Shown in pieces: positions 27,240 through 35,872 of a stretch of 64,000 nt of DNA. Made by a program: the position numbers and the translations under genes. A model generated the notes under the pieces. It was not told the DNA's origin. It did no database searches and was given only the letters and a program-made list of their open reading frames with translations. Within the stretch, counting starts at the first letter, position 1, and every line of letters begins with the position of its first letter. Source of the stretch: UBA1205 sp045534635 (lineage in GTDB: Bacteria; Bacteroidota; Bacteroidia; Bacteroidales; WCHB1-69); NCBI GenBank assembly GCA_045534635.1, contig JAZSKB010000011.1, positions 35,746 to 99,745 of the forward strand. Direction: 5' to 3'.

Positions 27240-27842
27240 TTAGGGTTGTATTGTTAGATTGGTTTGTTCTATAAATGATAAAAATTCTTCTTTTCCGGCT
27301 TTTGTAACAGCAGAAGAAATAAAATAGGGTGGTAGTTCTTCCCAATATTCGCCAATAACAGACATGAATTTTTGAATATTTTCTTTAGTTTTGCTCACAC
27401 TTTGTTTATCCGATTTGGTAAAAATGAGTACAAATGGTATTTCGTTTTCTCCGAGTTGGATTAGAAAATCAATGTCTATTTTCTGAGGTTCTAAACGACT
27501 ATCAATAAGCACACAGGTATAAACTAAATTTGGTCGCAATTGTAGATAATCTGAAATCATTTTAGGGAACGATTCTCTAATGTTTTTTGCTATTTTAGCA
27601 TAGCCGTAACCTGGTAAATCTACAAGATACCATTGATTGTTGACAATAAAATGATTAATTAATTGTGTTTTTCCCGGCTTTGACGATGTTTTTGCCAATT
27701 TTCCATTATTGGTCAACATATTGATAAATGATGATTTCCCAACATTTGAACGCCCTATAAAAGCGTATTCTGGAATATGATTTGTTGGACACTCTTTGTA
27801 ATTGCTGCTACTTTTTACAAATATTGCTTCTTTTATTTGCAT
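27240..27842 (-). CDS. engB: Ribosome biogenesis GTP-binding protein EngB (YsxC/YihA)
   Basis: The protein has 200 residues. It has the circular order of the TRAFAC GTPases: G1 GRSNVGKSSFI, G3 VDLPGYGYA, G4 TKSD and a G5-like ISSAVTKAG. EngB assists late 50S assembly. It is the last gene of a six-gene minus-strand operon, following the GNAT acyltransferase by 4 bases. Length is normal and nothing is unusual. Confidence 0.95.
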   Translation of the reverse strand: MQIKEAIFVKSSSNYKECPTNHIPEYAFIGRSNVGKSSFINMLTNNGKLAKTSSKPGKTQLINHFIVNNQWYLVDLPGYGYAKIAKNIRESFPKMISDYLQLRPNLVYTCVLIDSRLEPQKIDIDFLIQLGENEIPFVLIFTKSDKQSVSKTKENIQKFMSVIGEYWEELPPYFISSAVTKAGKEEFLSFIEQTNLTIQP

Positions 27843-27846
27843 GTGA

Positions 27847-28776
27847 TTATTGTTCTAAATGGTTGCGAAAACAATTGATATGTCTTTCTTTTTTTTGTTG
27901 ATAAATATCATCAATATTAATTAAAATAGCACTTTCTTCAACATCGCCAAATGCCACATTGTCGGAAGTTCCAAAATATTTCATTGTAGGTGATAATCCC
28001 ATGTATATTTTGATAAGTGGTGGTATTTTGCATTGCAATTTACCAACTTCTTGAACCAATATTTTGTAATCTTCTTCGGTAGTTTTGCCTATTAAAATTG
28101 TGTTTAATATGGATTTTTTATGATACAATGGCAATGGTTTTATTGGACTTATCAAATCTTCTTGAGAGGAAAAATGTTTTTCTAAAAAGAATAAAATCAA
28201 ATCACGAGCCAATTTGTTGTACGATTTGTACATTGTCATTTTACCATAAAAATATTTAATTTCAGGATTTAGGCAAATAATTGCTCCTAATCCGTCCCAA
28301 ATATTATCTAAAGCAAATAACCCTTTTCGAGAGGCTTGAAATTTGGGTTGAACAAAAGAACGTCCTAACTCTATCGATTGAGGAAGATAATCCTTAATGA
28401 ATGTAGAGGAAAATTTAAATAAATCGGCGGTAGGAGACTGTACGTCGCCTTTTTCGTCTATTTTGAGGTCTTTGCCAAGAATAAAACGATAACTACTGAC
28501 AATTTCTCGTGCTAATGGGTCCCACACAAATAGTTGTTCAAATGGTTTTTCGCAGATATCATATTCGTCAATATCTACGGCATTGCCTGTTCCACCTCCA
28601 GCATCACGAAAGGCAATTTCTCGTAGTCGTCCTATTTCTAGCATAATGTTAGGAGCATTAAAATTATTGATGCAATAAACAATATTGCCTCCATGATTGG
28701 TTTTACACAATAGACGTTCATTTGTCATTTCCGAATGTAATAATCGTCTGCGAACTTTTTTGATAATTGTTTCCAT
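27847..28776 (-). CDS. GNAT-type N-acyltransferase (OlsB/GlsB-like, hemolysin family)
   Basis: The protein has 309 residues. It contains the LEIGRLREIAFRDAGGGTG block, the DIDEYD and EQLFVWDPLAREIVSSYRFILG segment, and the SIELGRSFVQPKFQ motif with a following acyl-ACP-binding region (GLFALDNIWDGLGAIICL). These typify the family that N-acylates ornithine or glycine to begin aminolipid synthesis. In Bacteroides the family member GlsB starts glycine-lipid synthesis, and this gene may do the same, but no GlsA-type O-acyltransferase is adjacent. It sits in the PspC/LiaI-like envelope operon. Confidence 0.8.
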   Translation of the reverse strand: METIIKKVRRRLLHSEMTNERLLCKTNHGGNIVYCINNFNAPNIMLEIGRLREIAFRDAGGGTGNAVDIDEYDICEKPFEQLFVWDPLAREIVSSYRFILGKDLKIDEKGDVQSPTADLFKFSSTFIKDYLPQSIELGRSFVQPKFQASRKGLFALDNIWDGLGAIICLNPEIKYFYGKMTMYKSYNKLARDLILFFLEKHFSSQEDLISPIKPLPLYHKKSILNTILIGKTTEEDYKILVQEVGKLQCKIPPLIKIYMGLSPTMKYFGTSDNVAFGDVEESAILINIDDIYQQKKERHINCFRNHLEQ

Positions 28777-28790
28777 AATGTTCAGATCTA

Positions 28791-29162
28791 CTATAAATTA
28801 TCAGCAAAATCGGTGAAGATAGCTTCTGTAACCTCTTCTATTTCTTTTGTTACTTCTTCTATTTCCTCTGTGATTTCTTCTGTGATTTCTTCTAATGCAG
28901 GATAGTAGTAATAGTGATGGCATTTAGAACGAGGATTACAAGAAAGCAATAGAACTATTCCCAACGATAAAGCTAAAATTTTAAGAATAAATTTAACCCA
29001 TTCTTTAATAGGTAAAATAGCAATGCCTATCCAAATGAGAATAAGTGGCCATAATGCAATTAAATCAGAGCAAGAAATGTTAATGATAGCATAATAATGC
29101 AATAGCCATAATACTCCAACACAAACGAAGAGTAGTCCCCAAAATAAATTTTTTAGATTCAT
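28791..29162 (-). CDS. LiaI/LiaF-like transmembrane protein (DUF5668 type)
   Basis: The protein has 123 residues. It opens with LFWGLLFVCVGVLWLLHYY, then SDLIALWPLILIWIGIAILP, the repeating two-helix pattern of LiaI-LiaF-TM proteins. A third hydrophobic segment leads to CNPRSKCHHYYYY and a heptad-like Glu/Ile/Thr tail (EEITEEIEEVTKEIEEVTEAI). These proteins usually accompany PspC in envelope-stress modules. It follows the larger PspC gene by 4 bases. Function inferred from context. Confidence 0.72.
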   Translation of the reverse strand: MNLKNLFWGLLFVCVGVLWLLHYYAIINISCSDLIALWPLILIWIGIAILPIKEWVKFILKILALSLGIVLLLSCNPRSKCHHYYYYPALEEITEEITEEIEEVTKEIEEVTEAIFTDFADNL

Positions 29163-29166
29163 AATT

Positions 29167-29610
29167 TTATTTGTTTTTGTTTGAATTAATATTAATGAAA
29201 ATGATAAATATACCTAAAAATATAAATAGTATTGGCAAAAATAAATCAAAACCAAAATTGATGAAATATTTTTTTATTAATAAAAGCAAACCAGTGATGA
29301 TGAATATCCCTCCGATGACAAATTTTGTGTTATTATTTTTATTTTCTAATTTTGTTTTTATTTCATCAGGATTTAAAGTTATATCTGTTTCTTGATGAAT
29401 TTCTTCATTGGAAGATGTGGCTTCTTTGGGTGATTTTGGCATGATTATCAATAATATGATGTATAGCCAAATGCCACATCCCCAAAAGAGTGTAAAAATA
29501 ATAAACAATAGGCGAATCAGCAATGGGTCAATGTTGAAATATTCTGCAATTCCGGATGCAATTCCGCCAATAATTTTTTCTTTTCCGCGTTTTAATTGTT
29601 TTGAACTCAT
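29167..29610 (-). CDS. PspC-domain membrane protein with extra transmembrane module
   Basis: The protein has 147 residues. The PspC domain (about 5-55) has KIIGGIASGIAEYFNIDPLLIRLLFI followed by the GIWLYIILLIIMP helix. A polar linker leads to two further helices (about 95-115 and 120-140). PspC proteins sense or respond to membrane stress. The gene sits between a short PspC gene and the LiaI-like gene, with gaps of 12 and 4 bases. Confidence 0.85.
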   Translation of the reverse strand: MSSKQLKRGKEKIIGGIASGIAEYFNIDPLLIRLLFIIFTLFWGCGIWLYIILLIIMPKSPKEATSSNEEIHQETDITLNPDEIKTKLENKNNNTKFVIGGIFIITGLLLLIKKYFINFGFDLFLPILFIFLGIFIIFININSNKNK

Positions 29611-29622
29611 AGTGTTAAAATT

Positions 29623-29808
29623 TTATTGTATAGGTGTTAATATCCAGATAATTAAATAAATAATCAAACCAGTGCCAGCAAAAAGTACTGAACATAGCCA
29701 AATTATTCTCAAAATAGATGGGTCTATATCAAAATAAATTCCTAAGCCTTCGCATATGCCAGCGATTTTTTTGTTGTGTGCACTTCTGTAAAATTTTTTA
29801 TATGTCAT
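29623..29808 (-). CDS. Short PspC-domain protein
   Basis: The protein has 61 residues and consists almost only of a PspC domain: YRSAHNKKIAGICEGLGIYF, DIDPSILRIIWLC, and a second helix ending IIWILTPIQ. It is the upstream partner of the larger PspC protein and starts 10 bases after the MBL-hydrolase gene. Its small size is usual for stand-alone PspC proteins in this phylum. Confidence 0.85.
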   Translation of the reverse strand: MTYKKFYRSAHNKKIAGICEGLGIYFDIDPSILRIIWLCSVLFAGTGLIIYLIIWILTPIQ

Positions 29809-29818
29809 ATTTATTGTA

Positions 29819-30586
29819 TTAAATTTCTATACTTAATCCATCATAACCCAATTGACAAGAAGTCCCTTTGAGTAATGTATTGTTAACTTCTTCATGCAAT
29901 CCCATATAGTGACTTATATGAGTGAAAATTGTTTGTTTCGGCTGAATTTTTTTTACTAAATTCAATGCTTCTTCCAAGCAAAAATGTGAATAATGTTTCT
30001 CTATTCGTAATGCATCTACAACAAGTAAATCCAAATTATATAATTTATCAATTTCACTATCAGCAATATAACTTGCATCGGTGATATATGCAAAATTATC
30101 TATTCGATAGGCTAAAATTGGTAATTTAAAATGTATAACATCAATTGGTTGTATATCAATACCTTGTATAGAGAAAGGTTTGCTATCAATTTCGTGTAAA
30201 GTAATTTCTGGTACTCCCGGATAAGGATTATCGTAAAAAGCATACGAAAATTCGTTGTGAATACATCGGCAAGTCATTGCATTGGCATATATGTCTATCG
30301 GTTGCTTTTGGATATGGTTAAATGCTCGAATATCGTCTAAACCTGCTATATGGTCCTTATGATTGTGTGTAAACAAAAGAAAATCAATATGTTCTATATT
30401 TTCTCGTAGCATTTGTTGACGAAAATCGGGACCAGTATCAATTACAAATTGTTTGCCTTTGTGGGCAATATAGACAGAGGACCTTAAGCGTTTATCTTTT
30501 GGATTTGAGGATAAACACGTTTTGCATTTACAACCTATGATAGGTATTCCCTGCGAAGTTCCTGTACCGAGTAATGTAATCTTCAC
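29819..30586 (-). CDS. MBL-fold metallohydrolase (PhnP-like)
   Basis: The protein has 255 residues. It begins MKITLLGTGTSQGIPIIGCKCKTC, the RNase Z-like/PhnP start with the metal-binding Cys pattern. It then has the HNHKDHIAGLDDIR histidine signature, DASYIAD and the final THISHYMGLHEE. Homologues hydrolyse cyclic phosphodiesters (phosphoribosyl 1,2-cyclic phosphate) or related lipids. No phosphonate genes are near, so the true substrate is unknown. It is the first gene of the operon running through pspC, liaI-like and GNAT to engB. Confidence 0.87.
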   Translation of the reverse strand: MKITLLGTGTSQGIPIIGCKCKTCLSSNPKDKRLRSSVYIAHKGKQFVIDTGPDFRQQMLRENIEHIDFLLFTHNHKDHIAGLDDIRAFNHIQKQPIDIYANAMTCRCIHNEFSYAFYDNPYPGVPEITLHEIDSKPFSIQGIDIQPIDVIHFKLPILAYRIDNFAYITDASYIADSEIDKLYNLDLLVVDALRIEKHYSHFCLEEALNLVKKIQPKQTIFTHISHYMGLHEEVNNTLLKGTSCQLGYDGLSIEI

Positions 30587-30612
30587 CGATTTTATTGTTT
30601 CAATTTAATACG

Positions 30613-30621
30613 GCAAAGATA
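30613..30621 (-). promoter_or_regulatory. Promoter -7 box of the MBL-PspC-engB operon
   Basis: TATCTTTGC on the minus strand, 26 bases before the MBL start codon. It is the only clear promoter box seen ahead of the six tightly spaced genes. Confidence 0.75.
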
Positions 30622-30689
30622 ACATTTTTTTTAATAGATTATTATTTTTTATAGAAATTTTTCTTAATAATCGTATTGTAAATTGAAAT

Positions 30690-30727
30690 AATAAAACAAA
30701 AACCTTCTTAAAAATAAGAAAGTTTTT
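30690..30727 (-). terminator. Terminator of the metal-receptor operon
   Basis: A 12-bp stem (30716-30727 with 30698-30709) rich in A-T pairs ends in a T run on the minus strand, just after the HMA gene. Confidence 0.7.
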
Positions 30728-30749
30728 GTTGACTATCAATAAGTTGTTA

Positions 30750-31121
30750 TTAATGTTTATGATGTTGATGATTATGGTTGTGATTATGATTACCACTTGG
30801 GTTTTCCCGTATAGAATCATTGGCAGAGGTGTTGGTACAAACTTCGGCGGTAAAACCTAATTTTTTGATTGCTGTGGTTAATTCACTTTCATTATTTTTT
30901 TTAGGGTTGTAAGTGATTGTTACTTTTGATGTTGCTAAATCGTAAACAACATCTTTCACACCTTTTTCAAAGGCGATATTGTTTTCTATCTTGTGTTGAC
31001 AAGATTCACAAGTGCCGTTTGTTTGAATAACAATTGTTTTCTTTTTAGGTGGTTGTTGAGCATTTCCCCCGATAGTTATAAGTATCAAACTGGCTGATAA
31101 TAAATATTTTAATGGTTTCAT
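30750..31121 (-). CDS. Periplasmic HMA-type metal-binding protein with His tail
   Basis: The protein has 123 residues. A signal peptide (about 1-21) is followed by a heavy-metal-associated fold with the metal motif GTCESC (C38, C41) and an FEKGVKDVVYDLATSKVTITYNP ferredoxin-like strand pattern. The C-terminus has an unstructured stretch of alternating His and Asn/Gln (NHNHNHNHQHHKH). It probably scavenges Cu(I), Zn or Ni in the periplasm and hands it on. It lies 21 bases after the TonB-dependent receptor gene. Metal identity is not determinable. Confidence 0.85.
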   Translation of the reverse strand: MKPLKYLLSASLILITIGGNAQQPPKKKTIVIQTNGTCESCQHKIENNIAFEKGVKDVVYDLATSKVTITYNPKKNNESELTTAIKKLGFTAEVCTNTSANDSIRENPSGNHNHNHNHQHHKH

Positions 31122-31142
31122 ATTGTTTTTATTTTTTTATTA

Positions 31143-33359
31143 TTAATATTTTAAGTCGAAACGCATACCAGCATAACCCATTATACCGCTTATTGGTCCC
31201 CAAATAATGGAAGCATCGAAATAGTTACCGAAGGGATTTTGTGCGTCAACAATAGGTTGAGATTGCTTGTAATTGGTAAAATTTTCAACACCCAAATAAA
31301 TTTCAAAATGTTTGGTTTTCTTTGTTATTTGAGCATTGAAAGTAAAGAAAGTAGGGGAATATTTTTCCCATTGTAATTCTTTTGGCAAGTTGCTACAATC
31401 GGGCAAACGTGTTGCACCATGCAATTGTGCAGTAATATTGAATTTCCATTTGTTGAATTTTGTTGCATAACTCAAATTTAAAACACCTTTGTGGCGACTT
31501 GTCAACGGTTTATCTCTCAATTGATTATTTATAGTTTCTTTTGCCATACAGAAACGATATGCTGCTGTAATTTCAAATCTTTTGAATGGATAAATTATCA
31601 ATTCGGCTTGGGTGGTATGAGAGTAGGAACGTCCAGTCAAATTATAGAAATATACATAGCGATAATCTTTGTCAACATCAACAATTACCTGATTGATAAA
31701 ATGTGTGTAAAAATAATCTATTACAAATGTACATTCTTCATTTTTTATTTTGAAATTTTGAGAAAAACTAATTCCTGCATTGTATGCTTCTTCTGCTTGG
31801 AGAGGTTCTGTAATTTCAAAATGTCGTTGACTGCTCAATAATGCTGTATTTTCTATAAAAATATTGGCACTTCTATAGCCTTTACCTGCTGAAAGTCGAA
31901 AAGAAGATTGTTTTGCAACTTGCCATTTAAGATGAAGGCGGGGTGTCCAAAATAATCCATAATTACTATTTATATCGGCACGAAATCCTGCAATAATGAT
32001 TAATTTCTCGTCTAATATATAGCTATATTGAGCAAATGCTCCAGGAACAGATTCTAAACGAAAAAAAAGACTATCATTGAATCGCTCTTTGTAGGCATCT
32101 ATTTGATAACTTATTCCAACATCAATTTTATGACGGTCTTTTTTGTCAAGATAATTTTCGTAAAAAGCGTTGGCATAACCGCTATATTGTTCGGCAAAAT
32201 AAGTATTGAGACCATAAAACGAATTGTAGTTATTGTAAGTAAATGAGGCAATTGTTCCAATACTTTCGTGGGCTCCTTTTAGCAAAATGCCATTTTTTGA
32301 AATTATATTAAATCGATGATTATCAATGCCTATGCCATAATTATTGGTTGTTAAATGGTCAGTTTTTTTGTTAAAATCCATTTCTCCTCCGATACGTGTA
32401 TCGTAAAGGTAACTTATCATTGTACGTCCTTCTATTTTATTGGGTTTGTGATAATCCCATCTATTCATAAAATTGATTTGAGTAGATAATGGTACATCTA
32501 TAAACCCATCTTTATTGTGGTCTAATTTAAGTGGTTGGTTTTCTGCATGAAATAGTAGCATTGTGCTGACGTTTTCTTTTATAGGTATGCGAGTATTGAA
32601 ATTGAGTTCACTTTTGAGCATAGAATTAAGAAACAAGTTTAAAAATACCTTTTCTTTATTGGTTTCAGGTTTTTTGTAATTGATATCTATTTGTCCTGTA
32701 ATAGATTCATAACCATTTATGACAGAGGCATTTCCCTTTGATACGTTGATAGATTCCATCCATGACCCAGGAATGAACATTAAGCCAAAAGGTGCCGACA
32801 ATCCTCGAATATAAGGTGTATTTTCGAGCATAATTTGGGAATAAATACCTGCTAAACCCAACATTTGAATTTGTTTCGCTCCACTAATAGCATCGGAATA
32901 TGAAACATCAACGGTAGCACTACTTTCAAAACTTTCGGATAGATTACAACATGCCGCTTTTCGCAAACCATCTCCTGTAATTACTTGAGTAAGAATTGGT
33001 TTTGTGGATACATAACTATTTGATATTGATGTTATGGTAACACCTTGCAATTGTTGATTGCCCGTTAATACTATATTAATATTGTCATCTTCGGGTTTTA
33101 TATTCAATGTATCTGTTTGATAGCCGACATAGCGAATGACTAACATATTAGAAGTGTTACTTCTTTCAAGGGAAAACTTTCCATTTTGATTGCTGATGCA
33201 GCCGATAGTTGTTCCCAACCAATAGATAGAGGCACTTTCCAAAGGAATCATTTGACCATTTTTATCATATTCGTATATGGTTCCATTTAGTTTTTGTGCA
33301 TAATTGCTTCCTATGATAAAGCATAATATTAATAATATTGATAATTTATTGAATTTCAT
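31143..33359 (-). CDS. TonB-dependent receptor, probable metal or metallophore uptake
   Basis: The protein has 738 residues: a signal peptide, a CarboxypepD_reg-like domain (LNGTIYEYDKNGQ, ISNQNGKFSLE), a plug domain (KPILTQVITGDGLRKAACCNL, then MLGLAGIYSQIMLENTPYIRGL) and a barrel ending MRFDLKY. The plug AACCNLSESFE is typical of receptors next to HMA proteins. It lies between a Cys/His-rich exported protein and an HMA protein, so metal transport is likely. An 18-bp perfect palindrome sits 25 bases upstream of the ATG, fitting an operator. Confidence 0.88.
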   Translation of the reverse strand: MKFNKLSILLILCFIIGSNYAQKLNGTIYEYDKNGQMIPLESASIYWLGTTIGCISNQNGKFSLERSNTSNMLVIRYVGYQTDTLNIKPEDDNINIVLTGNQQLQGVTITSISNSYVSTKPILTQVITGDGLRKAACCNLSESFESSATVDVSYSDAISGAKQIQMLGLAGIYSQIMLENTPYIRGLSAPFGLMFIPGSWMESINVSKGNASVINGYESITGQIDINYKKPETNKEKVFLNLFLNSMLKSELNFNTRIPIKENVSTMLLFHAENQPLKLDHNKDGFIDVPLSTQINFMNRWDYHKPNKIEGRTMISYLYDTRIGGEMDFNKKTDHLTTNNYGIGIDNHRFNIISKNGILLKGAHESIGTIASFTYNNYNSFYGLNTYFAEQYSGYANAFYENYLDKKDRHKIDVGISYQIDAYKERFNDSLFFRLESVPGAFAQYSYILDEKLIIIAGFRADINSNYGLFWTPRLHLKWQVAKQSSFRLSAGKGYRSANIFIENTALLSSQRHFEITEPLQAEEAYNAGISFSQNFKIKNEECTFVIDYFYTHFINQVIVDVDKDYRYVYFYNLTGRSYSHTTQAELIIYPFKRFEITAAYRFCMAKETINNQLRDKPLTSRHKGVLNLSYATKFNKWKFNITAQLHGATRLPDCSNLPKELQWEKYSPTFFTFNAQITKKTKHFEIYLGVENFTNYKQSQPIVDAQNPFGNYFDASIIWGPISGIMGYAGMRFDLKY

Positions 33360-33384
33360 TATTTTACGATTAAATTAAACATGT

Positions 33385-33402
33385 GTATTATTGCAATAAT
33401 AC
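33385..33402. promoter_or_regulatory. Perfect 18-bp palindrome, candidate operator
   Basis: GTATTATTGCAATAATAC lies between the Cys/His-rich gene and the TonB receptor gene. It overlaps a TATTATTGC match to a weak -7 box and could bind a dimeric metal regulator. Confidence 0.55.
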
Positions 33403-33443
33403 TTTTACTTTTTTCTATTTTATGAATAAGAAAAAAAGCAAAT

Positions 33444-33917
33444 TTAAGCGTAAAATAACATTTTATGGGCAAATATCGTAAATGATTTTCCTTTGTAAAT
33501 GGAAAGATTGGGAGGAGAATAAAACTGAAATTCTTTTTTGTTAGGAATTTCTATTGTATTGAATAAATTTAATAGCGGTTTGAGATATAGTATTTGATTT
33601 TCAAATTGAATTTTAAAAATATTAAATATGTACGAAGATGTTATCTTATAAAATAAGATATTTAATGTACAACAATGATGATGATTTATTGCTGTTGATG
33701 AGTTATCACAATAATTATGATTGTTGCAATGATTATGTTGACATTGTTCTTCTTTAGAAATATGTTGACAACAACAATTATTGGAAATAGTTAGAAGAGC
33801 TAAATGTGTTTGGGAACAATGTTGGCAATGATGTACTCGAAGAGATAATCCACCGCTAAATGTCAAAAAGATAATAGCGATAAATAGTATAAGTCCTCTT
33901 GAGATAAATTTATTCAT
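33444..33917 (-). CDS. Cys/His-rich exported protein of a metal locus
   Basis: The protein has 157 residues. An N-terminal hydrophobic helix (about 7-27) is followed by clusters of possible metal ligands: RVHHCQHCSQTHLALL, NNCCCQHISKEEQCQHNHCN and NHHHCC. The second half lacks Cys and looks like a beta or amphipathic region. It resembles the short Cys/His proteins found in front of metal-linked TonB receptors in Bacteroidota (HYC_CC_PP-like), but the exact family is unsure. It is the first gene of the receptor-HMA locus with its own promoter. Confidence 0.65.
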   Translation of the reverse strand: MNKFISRGLILFIAIIFLTFSGGLSLRVHHCQHCSQTHLALLTISNNCCCQHISKEEQCQHNHCNNHNYCDNSSTAINHHHCCTLNILFYKITSSYIFNIFKIQFENQILYLKPLLNLFNTIEIPNKKEFQFYSPPNLSIYKGKSFTIFAHKMLFYA

Positions 33918-33936
33918 TGTAATGTTATTTTTTTTT

Positions 33937-33945
33937 GCAAAGATA
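33937..33945 (-). promoter_or_regulatory. Promoter -7 box of the metal locus
   Basis: TATCTTTGC on the minus strand, 19 bases before the start of the Cys/His-rich gene. Confidence 0.72.
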
Positions 33946-34049
33946 ATATTTTTTTACAAATTTATTATCCCAATTAATAGGGATATTTTTTTTACTTGTT
34001 TATTGTTGATAATGAGAAATATAATATGAATAGAGTGATGGGTTGTATT

Positions 34050-34079
34050 AAAAAAAGGCAGAACAAAGTTCTGCCTTTT
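34050..34079 (-). terminator. Terminator after pruA
   Basis: A 12-bp perfect stem (AAAAGGCAGAAC with GTTCTGCCTTTT, loop of three) directly follows the pruA stop and ends in a T run on the minus strand. Confidence 0.88.
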
Positions 34080-34085
34080 GGAAAT

Positions 34086-35714
34086 TTATTTCTTCAAAAA
34101 TGGATATTCGTATTCAGTAGGAGGACAAAAAGTTTCCTTTATTGTACGAGGATTTATCCATCTGTAAAGATTCAATTCACTACCTGCTTTATCGTTGGTT
34201 CCAGAGGCTCTTCCTCCTCCGAAAGGTTGGTTTCCAACAACGGCACCTGTTGGTTTATCGTTGATGTAAAAATTACCAGCAGCATATTTAAGTATGTTTT
34301 CTGCTTCAACAATGGCATATCTATCTTTTGCAAAAATAGAACCTGTAAGGGCGTATGGAGAGGTTCTATCGCAGAGACGAAGGGTTTCTGTGTATTTAGT
34401 ATCTTCGTAAATATAGATAGTAATTACAGGACCAAACATTTCTTCTTGAATAGATTCATATTTAGGATTAGTGGTCAATATAATTGTTGGGTCAATAAAA
34501 TAACCTACTTTTTTATCGTATTTGCCTCCAAGAACTATTTCTGCATCTTTTGAGGCTTTTGCTCTATCGATATAACCTGCTATATTATCGAAAGAATTTT
34601 CATCAATAACAGCATTTACAAAGTTAGAAAAATCGAAAACATCGCCAACTTTGACGGTTTTCATCATTGTTTTTATTTCTTTGAAAGTGTTATCCCATAA
34701 TGATTTAGGTATGTATGCACGAGAGGCTGCAGAGCATTTTTGTCCTTGAAATTCAAATGCTCCTCGTACTATTGCCACTGCCAATTCTTTTGGGTCGGCA
34801 CTTGGATGGGCAACAATAAAATCTTTACCGCCAGTTTCTCCAACAATTTTTGGATATGTTTTGTATTTATCAATATTTTTGCCAATAGTTTTCCAAAAAT
34901 TTTTGAATGTTCCTGTACTTCCGGTAAAGTGAACGCCTGCAAAATCTGGTGATTTGAAAGCGACATTACTAATTACAGCACCGCTACCGGGCAAGAAATT
35001 GATAACACCATCGGGCAAACCTGCTTCTTTGAATATTTGCATCAAATAATAATTTGATAATAATGATGTTGTTGCTGGTTTCCAAATGGTAACGTTTCCC
35101 ATTAAAACAGGAGCGATATTTAAATTACAAGCGATAGAAGTGAAATTGAAAGGGGTGATAGCGTAAACAAAACCTTCCAATGGACGATATTCGTTTCTAT
35201 TTAAGGTTGTATTGTCTGAAATAGGTTGTTGTGCGTATATTTTTGATGCAAAATAACTATTAAATCTCATAAAGTCAATGCTTTCGCAAGCACTATCTAT
35301 TTCGGCTTGCATAGGATTTTTACCTTGACCGAGCATTGTTGCCGCATTGATAAGGTATCTGTATTTTTTTGCGAGGAGTTCGCCAATTTTCATCATTATT
35401 GATGCTCTTTCTATCCATGGGGTTTCTTCCCATTGTTTTTTGGCTGTCATGGCTGCTTTTATAGCCATCTTTACATCTTTTTCAGTACATTTGTGATAGG
35501 TTGCCAAAACATGTTTGTGTTCGGTGGGCATTACCACTTTGCCAATATCTCCAGTACGAATTTCTTGTCCTCCAATAATTAGAGGAATTTCAATTTGCGT
35601 TTTGTATTGGCGTTCTAATTCTGATTTTAACAATTCACGTTCTTCTGTGCCCGGAGCGTAGGTTTTTACTGGCTCATTTTGGGGTTCTCTAAATGAAAAT
35701 AATGCGTTATTCAT
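34086..35714 (-). CDS. pruA: L-glutamate gamma-semialdehyde (1-pyrroline-5-carboxylate) dehydrogenase
   Basis: The protein has 542 residues. It has the aldehyde dehydrogenase core: TIWKPATTSL near the cofactor site, FTGSTGTF, the catalytic Glu in VGETGGKDF and the nucleophile in FQGQKCSAASR. It ends with QPFGGGRASGTNDKAGS, typical of the P5CDH group. It oxidises glutamate semialdehyde to glutamate with NAD+ in proline or arginine breakdown. It is a single gene with its own promoter and terminator. No proline dehydrogenase is fused or adjacent. Confidence 0.93.
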   Translation of the reverse strand: MNNALFSFREPQNEPVKTYAPGTEERELLKSELERQYKTQIEIPLIIGGQEIRTGDIGKVVMPTEHKHVLATYHKCTEKDVKMAIKAAMTAKKQWEETPWIERASIMMKIGELLAKKYRYLINAATMLGQGKNPMQAEIDSACESIDFMRFNSYFASKIYAQQPISDNTTLNRNEYRPLEGFVYAITPFNFTSIACNLNIAPVLMGNVTIWKPATTSLLSNYYLMQIFKEAGLPDGVINFLPGSGAVISNVAFKSPDFAGVHFTGSTGTFKNFWKTIGKNIDKYKTYPKIVGETGGKDFIVAHPSADPKELAVAIVRGAFEFQGQKCSAASRAYIPKSLWDNTFKEIKTMMKTVKVGDVFDFSNFVNAVIDENSFDNIAGYIDRAKASKDAEIVLGGKYDKKVGYFIDPTIILTTNPKYESIQEEMFGPVITIYIYEDTKYTETLRLCDRTSPYALTGSIFAKDRYAIVEAENILKYAAGNFYINDKPTGAVVGNQPFGGGRASGTNDKAGSELNLYRWINPRTIKETFCPPTEYEYPFLKK

Positions 35715-35766
35715 AATGTATATGTTTTATTTATTATTCTTTATAAGAATAGGTTTATTTCAATTT

Positions 35767-35775
35767 GCAAAGTTA
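35767..35775 (-). promoter_or_regulatory. Promoter -7 box of pruA
   Basis: TAACTTTGC on the minus strand, about 52 bases before the pruA start. Confidence 0.65.
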
Positions 35776-35859
35776 TATAAAAAATATTTAAAATTTGAAG
35801 TGTGGAATGGATAAAGTATATTTTTTTGAAAAAAAATGATATAATTTAATTTTTTTTTA

Positions 35860-35867
35860 TAATTTTG
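35860..35867 (+). promoter_or_regulatory. Promoter -7 box of the restriction-modification operon
   Basis: TAATTTTG. It places transcription start near 35873, giving the hsdM-like gene a leader of about 265 bases. Confidence 0.6.
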
Positions 35868-35872
35868 CAGTG

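Noticed and set aside
30605..30820. 71-codon Ile/Asn-rich minus-strand frame
   Set aside because: It overlaps the HMA gene and the operon terminator in another frame and reflects AT-rich sequence.
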